Source: an uncultured Bacteroidales bacterium (GTDB lineage Bacteria > Bacteroidota > Bacteroidia > Bacteroidales > UBA932). From it: DNA of 64,000 nt. This document shows, piece by piece, positions 1 through 8,250 of this stretch. Position 1 is the stretch's first letter, and each line of letters starts with the position of its first letter. The stretch spans positions 35,429 to 99,428 of the forward strand of contig CALVAC010000012.1 in the NCBI GenBank assembly GCA_944325435.1, written 5' to 3'. The notes below the pieces were generated by a model, which saw nothing but the letters and a program-made list of their open reading frames with translations, had not been told where the DNA came from and did not search any database. A program made the position numbers and the translations under genes.

Positions 1-2
1 TG

Positions 3-356
3 CTGCAGGGTACCCTTTCTACGGATGGGGGCCCGTGCGGGATTGTCACATCCGGGAACTACCGCAAATTCTATGTGAGGGATGGGAAGAAATATGCCCA
101 TACCGTCGATCCACGTACCGGATATCCTGCGGCCGATTCCCTGTTGAGCGCGACAGTGATAGCTGCCGATGCCACGACTGCCGATGCTCTGGCCACATAC
201 TGTATGGTCATCGGATTCGAGAAGTCAAAAGAGTTCATTATGGGCCGGCCTGACCTGAAGGGCTATCTCATATATGCGCGTTCCGGAGACGATGCCGCTG
301 AAGCAGATGGGGATGCTGCTGATCCGGAGAGGTTCGGCACGTGGATGTCAGACTGA
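3..356 (+). CDS. apbE: FAD:protein FMN transferase (ApbE), C-terminal part only
   Basis: The reading frame is open from the left edge and ends at a TGA at 354-356, so only about 117 C-terminal residues are present. ApbE-family proteins attach FMN covalently to threonine residues of NqrB/RnfG-type subunits and work in the envelope. The visible part carries the family's typical DPRTGYPA segment followed by the metal-binding stretch DATTADALATYCMV, where the Asp and Thr bind Mg2+. An upstream SGNYRKFY-like segment also fits. The start, and any lipoprotein signal, lies outside the window. It converges on the ComEC-like gene with only 70 bp between them. Confidence 0.85.
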   Translation: MQGTLSTDGGPCGIVTSGNYRKFYVRDGKKYAHTVDPRTGYPAADSLLSATVIAADATTADALATYCMVIGFEKSKEFIMGRPDLKGYLIYARSGDDAAEADGDAADPERFGTWMSD

Positions 357-426
357 TGCTGCATTAGCGATTCCAAGAAATCGCACCTGCCACGACCCTT
401 GTTTAATTTCAGCGAACCTACTTTGG

Positions 427-1548
427 CTACATTGTCGAGATTATGCCGAGGATGTCTGTGAGAGCTGTGAGGAGGAGATTGTCAGCATCTATGAGTATCT
501 GAGGGCAGATTCCTGCCCCGTAGAGCGGAAGGATGATTATTGAGAGCACTATAATAATGTTGCTCAATGGAATGCAGAGCAGGTTGGTAATCAGGAAGTA
601 TTGCGGAAAGGTGCCGAAATATAGCAGTACGGCGGGGGCGGTGAAGACCTGGCATGCAATGGAAAGCGCGCATAGGGACCAGATATGCCGCAGCGAGTCC
701 ATAAGTGTCCCGGTCAGTCTGTGCCCTGTCTCCTCACAAGTCCCGTTGTCCGTAGCCCTGTCTCCATACATCTCCCACAGGCCATCGAGCGGCTTGTAGA
801 GCAGGAATATTCCTGACATTGCCAGATATGACAGCTGGAAGCCGATGGAAGTCACCACCGATGGTGTCAGGGCCAGCTGGATGAGCAGGGCTATGCAGAA
901 GATGTTTGTGTTTCCTGCAATCCGCCCTGTCAGCGTGGCGCATTCCCTGAGCAGGATGAAGAAGAAAGCTCTTACGAGAGATGGTACGGCCCCGGTCATT
1001 GCCGTGAAGAAAGCGGCTCCTCCCACAATGATGGCGGATCTGGCAAAGCGTACGGCAGGAGCGTTTCCGAGAACGGAGAGTATCCTGGACACTACCAGAT
1101 ATATGATGCTAAGGTGCATTCCGGACAAGGCTAACAGATGGGATGCCCCGCTCTCCCGGAACGCATCTCTGACATTCCTGTCCAGGCTGCCCTGGTCTCC
1201 GGTGAGGAAGGCCTTCACGAGGGCATTGCTGCCCTGGCTGGAGAATGGGATTCCGTCTATCAGTGACTTGAGCCTGTCTGCGCACCTGATGGCGAAGCCG
1301 CTCCCGTCAGGTCCGGAAATGTACGGTATGGAATGGATGAGCGAGACCGCCGCCCCGGCCGCAAGGAAGACTGCTGACAGCGGAAGCCATCCGATGCAGG
1401 CCCTGTGTTTCCAGATAATGACGGCAGCCAGACAGGTCAGTGTCAGGAGAATGCAGGATACGGTCTCGAGACAGAAACGGTCTATATGGAATATCTGCAA
1501 AGAATAGCTTGCGGCAGCGACTCCTGCCGTGAAAGGAATGGCCAGCAT
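427..1548 (-). CDS. ComEC/Rec2-family competence membrane protein, short form
   Basis: A strongly hydrophobic protein with the Competence-domain hallmark LLALSGMHLSIIY (about residues 138-150), preceded by the typical FLTGDQGSL segment, and then several membrane helices. ComEC is the inner-membrane channel for incoming single-stranded DNA. I chose the Met at 1548 because the sequence MLAIPFTAG is the usual family start and a GGGGAGAG lies 8 nt upstream; Met codons at 1572 and 1632 are alternatives. At about 373 residues it is far shorter than full ComEC (roughly 650-800). The C-terminal metallo-beta-lactamase-like domain is absent, and apbE follows 70 bp downstream, so the domain is not hidden in another frame. 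Function in DNA uptake is therefore uncertain. Confidence 0.75.
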   Translation of the reverse strand: MLAIPFTAGVAAASYSLQIFHIDRFCLETVSCILLTLTCLAAVIIWKHRACIGWLPLSAVFLAAGAAVSLIHSIPYISGPDGSGFAIRCADRLKSLIDGIPFSSQGSNALVKAFLTGDQGSLDRNVRDAFRESGASHLLALSGMHLSIIYLVVSRILSVLGNAPAVRFARSAIIVGGAAFFTAMTGAVPSLVRAFFFILLRECATLTGRIAGNTNIFCIALLIQLALTPSVVTSIGFQLSYLAMSGIFLLYKPLDGLWEMYGDRATDNGTCEETGHRLTGTLMDSLRHIWSLCALSIACQVFTAPAVLLYFGTFPQYFLITNLLCIPLSNIIIVLSIIILPLYGAGICPQILIDADNLLLTALTDILGIISTM

Positions 1549-1585
1549 CACAGATTCTCTCCCCACATCCATTTCGTTCCGATTT

Positions 1586-1618
1586 TTTGCGAAAGTAGTG
1601 ATAATTTTTATAACTTTG
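1586..1618 (+). promoter_or_regulatory. Bacteroidota-type promoter of ackA-ptb-buk
   Basis: TTTG at 1586-1589 and TAACTTTG at 1611-1618 are separated by 21 bp and match the -33/-7 elements of the Bacteroidota sigma factor. Transcription would begin near 1625, giving a leader of about 40 nt to the ackA ATG at 1668. Confidence 0.7.
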
Positions 1619-1667
1619 CGACATTGTGTCACAAAAAATTAAAAGATAAAAATTTTAAGACGGAATT

Positions 1668-2888
1668 ATGATAATCCTTGTTTTGAACTGCGGAAGCTCT
1701 TCCCTGAAGTACCAGCTTCTGGACATGAAAGGCGATGACATCTATGACCTTCTTGCTAAAGGTCTCGTGGAGAGGATAGGAATGGAAATGGGCTGTCTGA
1801 AGCACCAGGCTGCCGGGAAAGAGAAACTGGTCAGGGAGATGCCCATATCCGACCATACTGTCGGCATCAAGGCTGTGCTCGAGGCTCTGCTGGACAAGGA
1901 GTACGGCGTGCTTTCATCTCTCGAGGACATCGAGGCTGTGGGGCATCGTGTCGTGCATGGGGGAGAGGAGTTCTTCTGCAGCAAGCTCATCGATGACCAG
2001 GTCATATCGAGAATAGAGAAATGCTGTGACATAGCGCCTTTGCATAATCCTGCCAACCTGCTGGGCATAAGGGCGGTGCAGCATGCGCTGCCTACAGTTC
2101 CGCAGGTGGCGGTGTTCGATACCGCGTTTCACCAGACGATGCCGTCGTATGCATTTATGTACGCTCTCCCGTACGAGTACTATGAAAAATACCGTATCCG
2201 CAGATACGGATTCCACGGGACCAGCCACAGGTATGTGTCTGCGAAAGGCGCTAAGTTCACCGGGCTGGAGCTGAACAATTCCAAGATCATAACATGCCAT
2301 CTCGGCAACGGAAGTTCTGTCGCTGCCGTCGTGAACGGCAAGTCGATAGACACATCGATGGGTTTCACTCCGCTCGAGGGCGTCATTATGGGGACGAGGT
2401 GCGGTTGCATCGACCCTGATGTCGTGACTTATATCCAGGAGAAGGAGGGGCTTTCTCCTGAGGAGATGAGCAGGGTGATGAACAAGAAGAGCGGTTTTCT
2501 CGGACTGTCGTGCGTGTCTTCCGATGCCCGTGACCTCAATGATGCGGCCAATTCCGGGGATCCCAAGGCGAAGCTGACCCTGAAGAAGCTTGTCTATGAT
2601 GTCACCAAGTACATAGGTGCTTACGCCGCCGTGATGAACGGGGTTGATCTGATAGTCTTTACCGGAGGGATAGGAGAAAACAACAGCCGTATGCGCCGCA
2701 GGGTTTGCGAGAACCTTTCCTATCTCGGCGTGAAGTTCGACTATGAGGCCAATGTGGCTACCGGCAAGGATACCCTCATCTCCCTTCCTGATTCGAAGGT
2801 GAAGGTGGCGGTTATCGCTACGAACGAGGAACTGGTGATAGCCCAGGACACAATGCATATTGTCGTCAACGAGGAAGAGAATAACTAA
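1668..2888 (+). CDS. ackA: acetate kinase
   Basis: 406 residues, normal length for AckA. It interconverts acetyl phosphate plus ADP with acetate plus ATP in the cytoplasm, the substrate-level phosphorylation step of acetate fermentation. Visible ASKHA-fold signatures are the N-terminal NCGSSSLKY (phosphate-1 loop), VGHRVVHGG, the FHGTSHRY substrate histidine segment, HLGNGSS, TRCGCIDPD and FTGGIGENN, with a C-terminal EELVIA segment. It is the first gene behind a clear promoter and is followed after 12 bp by ptb and then buk. The usual partner pta is not adjacent; a butyryl-type transacylase takes its place. Confidence 0.95.
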   Translation: MIILVLNCGSSSLKYQLLDMKGDDIYDLLAKGLVERIGMEMGCLKHQAAGKEKLVREMPISDHTVGIKAVLEALLDKEYGVLSSLEDIEAVGHRVVHGGEEFFCSKLIDDQVISRIEKCCDIAPLHNPANLLGIRAVQHALPTVPQVAVFDTAFHQTMPSYAFMYALPYEYYEKYRIRRYGFHGTSHRYVSAKGAKFTGLELNNSKIITCHLGNGSSVAAVVNGKSIDTSMGFTPLEGVIMGTRCGCIDPDVVTYIQEKEGLSPEEMSRVMNKKSGFLGLSCVSSDARDLNDAANSGDPKAKLTLKKLVYDVTKYIGAYAAVMNGVDLIVFTGGIGENNSRMRRRVCENLSYLGVKFDYEANVATGKDTLISLPDSKVKVAVIATNEELVIAQDTMHIVVNEEENN

Positions 2889-2900
2889 AAACCAATATTT

Positions 2901-3809
2901 ATGTTCACTAAATTCGAAGATATCTTTGCCGAACTTGCAGGAAGGGGGGCAAAAAAGAGAATGATAGCGGCGTGGGCTGTGGATGGCCATACCATTGCCG
3001 CCGCAAGCAAGGCCGTGGACCTCGGCATAGTGGAGGCCACTCTTGTCGGAGATGAGTCCCTTATCAAGGCAGAATGCGCAAGCCAGGGTATAGACATGGG
3101 CAAGTTCAGCATTGTCCATAACCCATCCGAACTGCCTGCTGTGGCAGAGGCGGTGACTATGGTCAACCACGGTGAGGGCGACATCCTTATGAAAGGTCTC
3201 TGCAGTACCGACAAGTTTATGAGGGCCATCCTCAACAAGGAGACCGGCCTGCTCCCTCCGAAGGCGGTGCTCAGCCATTGTGCCGTAATAGAGAACCCTA
3301 ACTATCACAAGCTTCTGTTCATAGGTGATATGGCAGTGATCCCGGCTCCGGACCTTACCCAGAAAGTGGCTATTCTGAACTATCTTGTCAATACTGCTCG
3401 TGCGATGGGTATCGACAGACCTAAAGTGGCTCTCATTGCAGCTACAGAGCAGATGCTCTACAAGATGCCGGCATGTGTCGAGGCGGCTATCATCGCGAAG
3501 ATGGTGGACCGTGGGCAGATCCGCAACTGTATCGCGGACGGCCCTCTCGCCCTCGATGTGGCGATTGACCAGGAGGCCGTGGAGATCAAGCATGTGGTGA
3601 GTCCTGTCGCCGGAGATGCCGACTGTCTCGTGTTCCCTAACATCGAGTCGGCTAATGTGTTCTACAAATGCAACTCGAAACTTGCCGCCAATGTCAAGCA
3701 GGCCGGAATGGTGGTCGGAGCCAAGGTCCCTTGCGTCCTTTCGAGCCGTGCGGACAGCATAGATACGAAGCTGAATTCCATAGCTATTGCAGCTATGTCT
3801 GCAAAATGA
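2901..3809 (+). CDS. ptb: phosphate butyryltransferase
   Basis: 302 residues, the size of Ptb proteins. It exchanges CoA for phosphate on butyryl-CoA (or branched short acyl-CoAs), making the acyl phosphate used by butyrate kinase. Family features are the MKGLCSTDKFMRAILNKETG segment, AATEQMLYKMPACVEAA and DGPLALDVAID. The length and sequence are of the Ptb branch rather than the longer Pta branch, although the two folds are homologous. It lies 12 bp after ackA and 6 bp before buk, so the three genes are almost certainly cotranscribed. Substrate (butyrate, isobutyrate or isovalerate) cannot be told from sequence. Confidence 0.9.
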   Translation: MFTKFEDIFAELAGRGAKKRMIAAWAVDGHTIAAASKAVDLGIVEATLVGDESLIKAECASQGIDMGKFSIVHNPSELPAVAEAVTMVNHGEGDILMKGLCSTDKFMRAILNKETGLLPPKAVLSHCAVIENPNYHKLLFIGDMAVIPAPDLTQKVAILNYLVNTARAMGIDRPKVALIAATEQMLYKMPACVEAAIIAKMVDRGQIRNCIADGPLALDVAIDQEAVEIKHVVSPVAGDADCLVFPNIESANVFYKCNSKLAANVKQAGMVVGAKVPCVLSSRADSIDTKLNSIAIAAMSAK

Positions 3810-3815
3810 TGCTGT

Positions 3816-4931
3816 ATGGAAGGGAGAATACTGACGGTAAATACAGGTTCAACCTCCACTAAAATAGGATTTTTCGATTCGGGGCAGCTGGTATTCGAGG
3901 AGAAGGTGACTCTCAGTGCCGAGACCCTGGCGAAATACGGTTCTGTGATGGATCTCGAGACTGAGTTGAAGGATGCCATCACAGAATTTCTTTTATCCAG
4001 AGGAGTGGAGCTGGAGACCATCGATGTGGTCATGGCAAGGGGCGGCCTGATAACTCCGGTAGTTACCGGGGTGTACAGGGTCAACAAGGCTATGAGGGAT
4101 GCCCTCTATGAAGGGAAGGAAGGTGTCCATGCATGTAACCTGAGTGCAATCATAGCGGATGATATGGCATCTGTTGTCAATGACCTGAGACGGGCGAAAG
4201 GTATGCCGGACTGTACCGGGGCATTCATTGCGGATCCTCCCATGGCGGATGAGATGCTGCCTGAACTCAAGATAGGGGGGCGTCCTGAATTTCCGAGACG
4301 GACCCTGTTCCATGCCCTGAACTCGAGGGCGATGGTCAGGCGTTACGCCCGCAGTGTGGGGAAGTCCGTCAAGGATGTGACCGCCATTGTTGCACATCTC
4401 GGAGGAGGTGTGTCCGTGTCTCTGCATATGGGAGGGCGAGTGATTGACACCAACGATGCCCTTGGGGGCGATGGTCCTGTAGCTACGGAGCGTGCCGGGA
4501 CGGTGCCTGCATTCCCTCTCGTGGAGATGTGTTTCAGCGGAAAGTACACCAAGGAGGAGGTGAAGAGACTTATCGTAGGTCGGGGAGGTGTGATGTCCTA
4601 CTTCGGCACCAATGATTTCAGGGAGGTCGTCCGTATGGCAAGAGAGGGCGACGCGGATGCTGACCTGTTCATAACAGGATATTGTGCAGGAATATCCAAA
4701 TATATTGGCTATTTTGCCCCTGTGGTCTGCGGAAAGGTGGATGTGATAATCATTACTGGAGGCATAGCGCATGAGAAAGGGGTGACAGATGCCATTGCCC
4801 GCAGGGTGGGCTTCATTGCTCCTGTAGTGGTCTATCCTGGAGAGAACGAACTTACATCCCTCGCTGAGAACGGTTATGGCATACTTTCTGGAGAATTCGA
4901 AGTGCGGACATACGACCCGAACAGGTTGTAG
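3816..4931 (+). CDS. buk: butyrate kinase
   Basis: 371 residues, an ASKHA-fold acyl kinase of the Buk type. It converts butyryl phosphate plus ADP to butyrate plus ATP, or runs in reverse. Recognisable segments are TVNTGSTSTKIG at the N terminus, MARGGLITPVVTGVY, AHLGGGVSVSLH, the long GGDGPVATERAGTVP block and IIITGGIAHE. Together with ptb it forms a complete acyl-CoA to carboxylate plus ATP route. The last 58 bp overlap the convergent serine hydrolase gene. In some Bacteroidales this pair ends a butyrate pathway; no butyryl-CoA-forming genes are present in this window. Confidence 0.9.
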   Translation: MEGRILTVNTGSTSTKIGFFDSGQLVFEEKVTLSAETLAKYGSVMDLETELKDAITEFLLSRGVELETIDVVMARGGLITPVVTGVYRVNKAMRDALYEGKEGVHACNLSAIIADDMASVVNDLRRAKGMPDCTGAFIADPPMADEMLPELKIGGRPEFPRRTLFHALNSRAMVRRYARSVGKSVKDVTAIVAHLGGGVSVSLHMGGRVIDTNDALGGDGPVATERAGTVPAFPLVEMCFSGKYTKEEVKRLIVGRGGVMSYFGTNDFREVVRMAREGDADADLFITGYCAGISKYIGYFAPVVCGKVDVIIITGGIAHEKGVTDAIARRVGFIAPVVVYPGENELTSLAENGYGILSGEFEVRTYDPNRL

Positions 4932-6208
4932 TCAGGCAGGCAGGAACTGTATGTCTCCCTGCATTTCCTGAACAATGTAGAGACATATTTCGAGAAGTAC
5001 GGGCCCCGGTAGGTGCCCGTATTCGTTATCATTATCCAGCATTCCCCGTCCGGGTAGCATTTGACGAGCGCGGATGTGCCGGAAAGCGTGCCTGTCCTTG
5101 TCCATTCCCCGTCAGGCTTCGTGTCATTCCAGCCGAGTGAAAATGTCTGAGGGTCGAAATATTCCGTCATTTCAGCGACGCTTTCCGCGCTTATTATGTC
5201 CGGGACTTCAGGTCTTCCGTTTATTCCGGCTACGAACCTGCACAGTTCCGCCGGAGAACCTACCCATGCTCCAGCCCCGGAAAGACCGGTTATGTTGCTC
5301 CCTCCGTAGCATTTCTCGACCATCCTTCCGCTCAGATTGTATTCTTCACACGGTTCTGATCCTGCCTGCATGTAGTATTTCACCTCGTTGGGATATTTTT
5401 CCTCGTAGTAGTTCCTCGCTATGTGCATGTCGTAGCATCCGGCAGGTTTCAGGATATTTTCCTGGATATAGTCCTCGTATGTCTGGCCTGACAGTTTCTC
5501 TATCACAAGCGACAGGAGCAGGAATCCGAAGTTTGAATACTGTTGGGATGTGCCCGGGGCAAAGCCAAGCCACCTTGATAGTTCGCACTGCACGAGCGTA
5601 TGGCTGTCTGGTGCCGAGTCGAGATGGAACTGCCTTATGATGTCCTGGGATGAGAACATCGGATCCCCGTGTCCGGTGGAGAAACCTCCCTGATGCCGGA
5701 GGAGCTGCTCGATGGTGATTCCGAATATCCTCCTGTCCCGTATCGCTTTTGTGAATGTGGTGTCGTTCAGTATGCCGCAAGGACCGAACACCGTGTCCCT
5801 CAACGACAGAAGCCCCTGCTCTTTAAGTTTCATGATTCCGGTGGCTGTTATGAGCTTCGATACCGAGGCCATCCTGAGTATGTTTCCCGGTTCCATTCTG
5901 ACGCTGTCTTCCACATCTGCCCAGCCGTATCCTTTGGCGTACACGAGGGAATCGTTCCTCATTATGGCAAGTGACGCTCCCCGGATTTCCCATCTCTTGA
6001 GAAATTTCTCTATGGAGCTGTCCATTCCGGTGAGTTCGGGTATGTCTGACATCCCGTTGGACAGGGTGTCATTGAGTCTGACCGGAACAGGTGCCGGCCG
6101 TGCGGACTCTTCTGCCTTTTCCCTGCCCTTCCTCTGTCCGGAAGCTGATGATATGATCACGGCGATGGCGCAGAACAGCGCGGCGGAAACTGGCACCCAT
6201 TTCTTCAT
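4874..6208 (-). CDS. exported serine hydrolase, class C beta-lactamase-related
   Basis: 444 residues with a hydrophobic N-terminal export signal (about residues 5-24) and a low-complexity linker, then a beta-lactamase/esterase fold. The catalytic SxxK is SVSK at residues 115-118 and the YxN motif is YSN at 224-226, followed near the C terminus by a TGTLSGT stretch in the place of the KTG-like motif. Such proteins are periplasmic D-aminopeptidases, esterases or carboxypeptidase-like enzymes; true beta-lactamase activity is not implied. It begins 2 bp after the cytidylate-kinase-like gene and is the last gene of the minus-strand run. Its 3' end overlaps buk by 58 bp. Confidence 0.85.
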   Translation of the reverse strand: MKKWVPVSAALFCAIAVIISSASGQRKGREKAEESARPAPVPVRLNDTLSNGMSDIPELTGMDSSIEKFLKRWEIRGASLAIMRNDSLVYAKGYGWADVEDSVRMEPGNILRMASVSKLITATGIMKLKEQGLLSLRDTVFGPCGILNDTTFTKAIRDRRIFGITIEQLLRHQGGFSTGHGDPMFSSQDIIRQFHLDSAPDSHTLVQCELSRWLGFAPGTSQQYSNFGFLLLSLVIEKLSGQTYEDYIQENILKPAGCYDMHIARNYYEEKYPNEVKYYMQAGSEPCEEYNLSGRMVEKCYGGSNITGLSGAGAWVGSPAELCRFVAGINGRPEVPDIISAESVAEMTEYFDPQTFSLGWNDTKPDGEWTRTGTLSGTSALVKCYPDGECWIMITNTGTYRGPYFSKYVSTLFRKCRETYSSCLPDYNLFGSYVRTSNSPESMP

Positions 6209-6210
6209 CC

Positions 6211-6822
6211 CTATGCCAGTCTGCCTGCCCTGCGGGCGAATTCTATGATATATTCTGCGGTCTTTTCTATGCCGAGTATGGATGAGTCCATACAGAGGTC
6301 ATAGTTGGCGGCGACACCCCAGTTGCCGAAAGTGAAGTAGTTGTAGTAGGTCTCCCTTTTGCGGTCATTCTTGTGGATGATGTCCTCCGCCTTGTCCTCC
6401 GGCAGCCCCATCCTTTCAGCCACTCTCCGTATCCTGTCCTCAAGCGGGGCCGAGATGAACACATCGAGGGTGTTCCCCCGGTCGCGGAGGATATAGTCCG
6501 CACACCTTCCGACAATCACGGCAGACTCGTGTTCGGCTATGTCCCTGATGACATTGCTCTGTATCTTGAACAGTGCGCTTTCATCTATGCAGCTTCCCAT
6601 CTGTCCGAAACCCTGTGGGGAGAAGAATGAGGAGAAAGAGAATATGCTCCTTTTCTCATCGTTCTTTATGAACAGGTCCGGGCTGAATCCGCTCGCTTCT
6701 GCCGCCTTTGAGATCAGCTCATTGTCATAGACCTTTATGCCGAGCTGCCTGCCGATTTCGAGAGCCACGAGCTTGCCTCCACTCCCGAATTGCCTTCCTA
6801 CGTTGATTATCAGTCTTTTCAT
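6211..6822 (-). CDS. cytidylate kinase-like family protein
   Basis: 203 residues. It has a P-loop variant GRQFGSGG at residues 9-16, then VYDNELISKAA, VIVGRCADYIL and a lid-like basic stretch, as in the cytidylate-kinase-like family (distinct from the essential Cmk). It probably phosphorylates a nucleotide or related small molecule, but the substrate is unknown. It is placed 39 bp after the MATE gene and 2 bp before the serine hydrolase gene on the same strand, which suggests cotranscription but gives no clear functional link. Confidence 0.8.
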   Translation of the reverse strand: MKRLIINVGRQFGSGGKLVALEIGRQLGIKVYDNELISKAAEASGFSPDLFIKNDEKRSIFSFSSFFSPQGFGQMGSCIDESALFKIQSNVIRDIAEHESAVIVGRCADYILRDRGNTLDVFISAPLEDRIRRVAERMGLPEDKAEDIIHKNDRKRETYYNYFTFGNWGVAANYDLCMDSSILGIEKTAEYIIEFARRAGRLA

Positions 6823-6861
6823 GATATCTCTCCAGTTTATTGCGTTCTTATGGGTGTAGTC

Positions 6862-8250
6862 CTATATCTTGCTTCCGAGAACTGCCGGGTCATCCCCGTC
6901 CTTGAGTTTCCCGAGCTTCTTCAGCAGCTGTATTATCAGGATTATTGTCATTATGCTTGCAAAGGCATCGCTGATAGGGAAGCTCCACCAGATGCCATCT
7001 GCATCAAGTGCAAGCGGCAGCAGGTAAAGTACAGGCAGCAGGCAGAGTATCTGTCTCGAAAGGGAGAGGAAAATGGATTTCTGTACCATCCCGAGACACT
7101 GGAAGAGGTTTGTGGACACTATCTGGAATCCCACCAGCGGGAATATCAGATTCATGATCCTGAGCCCGTGGTTGGCTGTGGCTATGAGTCCTTCATCGGT
7201 GGTGAATATCCGGGTCACTGCATTCGGGAAGAATACCGACATTATGAAGCAGAGGGTGGTGACGACAGTCGCATATAGCACTGCCTTCTTGTACACTTCC
7301 TTCACCCTGCTGTATTTCCGTGCCCCGTAGTTGTATCCTGCAATGGGCTGCATCCCCTGGTTGAGACCCGAGCATATCATGACGAATATGAATGTCAGCC
7401 TGTTGTCTATGCCGTATGCCCCTATGCCAATGTCTCCGCTGTATTTGCGGAACTGCTGGTTGATGAACAGGGTGACGAGACATGCTGCCGTGTTCATGAG
7501 GAACGGCCCGAAACCTATGGCAAACGAGTCTTTCGCTATCCTCCAGTCCAGCCTGATGATGCCTTTCTCGAAATGTACCGTCCTTCTGGTGTCACTGAAG
7601 TGTAACATAGAGAATACAAGGGATATCGTCTGGGCGATGACTGTGGCAAGTGCAGCCCCCCTGATGCCCATGTCGAGCCAGAATATGAACACCGGTGCCA
7701 GAATTATGTTCAGAGCCACTGACAGAAGTGTCAGGTTCATCGCTTTTCTCGGGCTACCGGATGCCCTGAGCGCCCCGTTGAGTCCGAAATATACGTGGGA
7801 TATTATGTTCCCGTACAGGATAATCTGCATATATTCCCTCGCGTATGCTATCGTGTTTTCGCTCGCACCGAAGAAGAAGAGTATCGGATCGAGGAAAATG
7901 AGGGCGACCATCATAAATGCAAATCCTATGATGATGTTCAGTGTCACTATGTTGCTCAGCACCTTGTTGGCTGCGGCATAGTTCTTCTGGCCGAGCAGTA
8001 TCGACAGGATGGTGGCTCCTCCTATCCCTACCAGGGTGCCGAATGCTGTGGAGAGGTTCATCAGCGGAAAGGTGACAGCAAGACCTGAAATTGCCATGGC
8101 TCCCACGCCCTGACCGATGAAGATGCTGTCTATCATATTGTATAGTGATGACGCCGTCATCGCTATGATGGCCGGCAAGGCATACTCCTTGAGAAGCTTG
8201 CCGATCGGTTCTGTCCCGAGTTCTACAGGTACCGAACTCTTTCCCGTCAT
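6862..8250 (-). CDS. MATE-family multidrug/organic cation exporter
   Basis: 462 residues with about twelve hydrophobic segments in two similar halves. The N-terminal half has PAIIAMTASSLYNMIDSIFIGQGVG and the second half NQGMQPIAGYNYGA, both typical of bacterial MATE transporters of the DinF/NorM superfamily. These export drugs or metabolites in exchange for Na+ or H+ across the inner membrane. The start codon shares one base with the stop of the upstream FKBP lipoprotein gene (TAATG arrangement), indicating translational coupling. Substrate is unknown. Confidence 0.92.
   Translation of the reverse strand: MTGKSSVPVELGTEPIGKLLKEYALPAIIAMTASSLYNMIDSIFIGQGVGAMAISGLAVTFPLMNLSTAFGTLVGIGGATILSILLGQKNYAAANKVLSNIVTLNIIIGFAFMMVALIFLDPILFFFGASENTIAYAREYMQIILYGNIISHVYFGLNGALRASGSPRKAMNLTLLSVALNIILAPVFIFWLDMGIRGAALATVIAQTISLVFSMLHFSDTRRTVHFEKGIIRLDWRIAKDSFAIGFGPFLMNTAACLVTLFINQQFRKYSGDIGIGAYGIDNRLTFIFVMICSGLNQGMQPIAGYNYGARKYSRVKEVYKKAVLYATVVTTLCFIMSVFFPNAVTRIFTTDEGLIATANHGLRIMNLIFPLVGFQIVSTNLFQCLGMVQKSIFLSLSRQILCLLPVLYLLPLALDADGIWWSFPISDAFASIMTIILIIQLLKKLGKLKDGDDPAVLGSKI

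Noticed and set aside
845..1507. 220-residue plus-strand frame opposite the ComEC-like gene
   Set aside because: The minus-strand frame has clear membrane helices and a competence motif; this one is its shadow.
1914..3593. 559-residue open frame on the minus strand over ackA and ptb
   Set aside because: It lies fully antisense to two well-conserved genes that happen to share a reading frame, and its protein has no recognisable motif, membrane pattern or start context.
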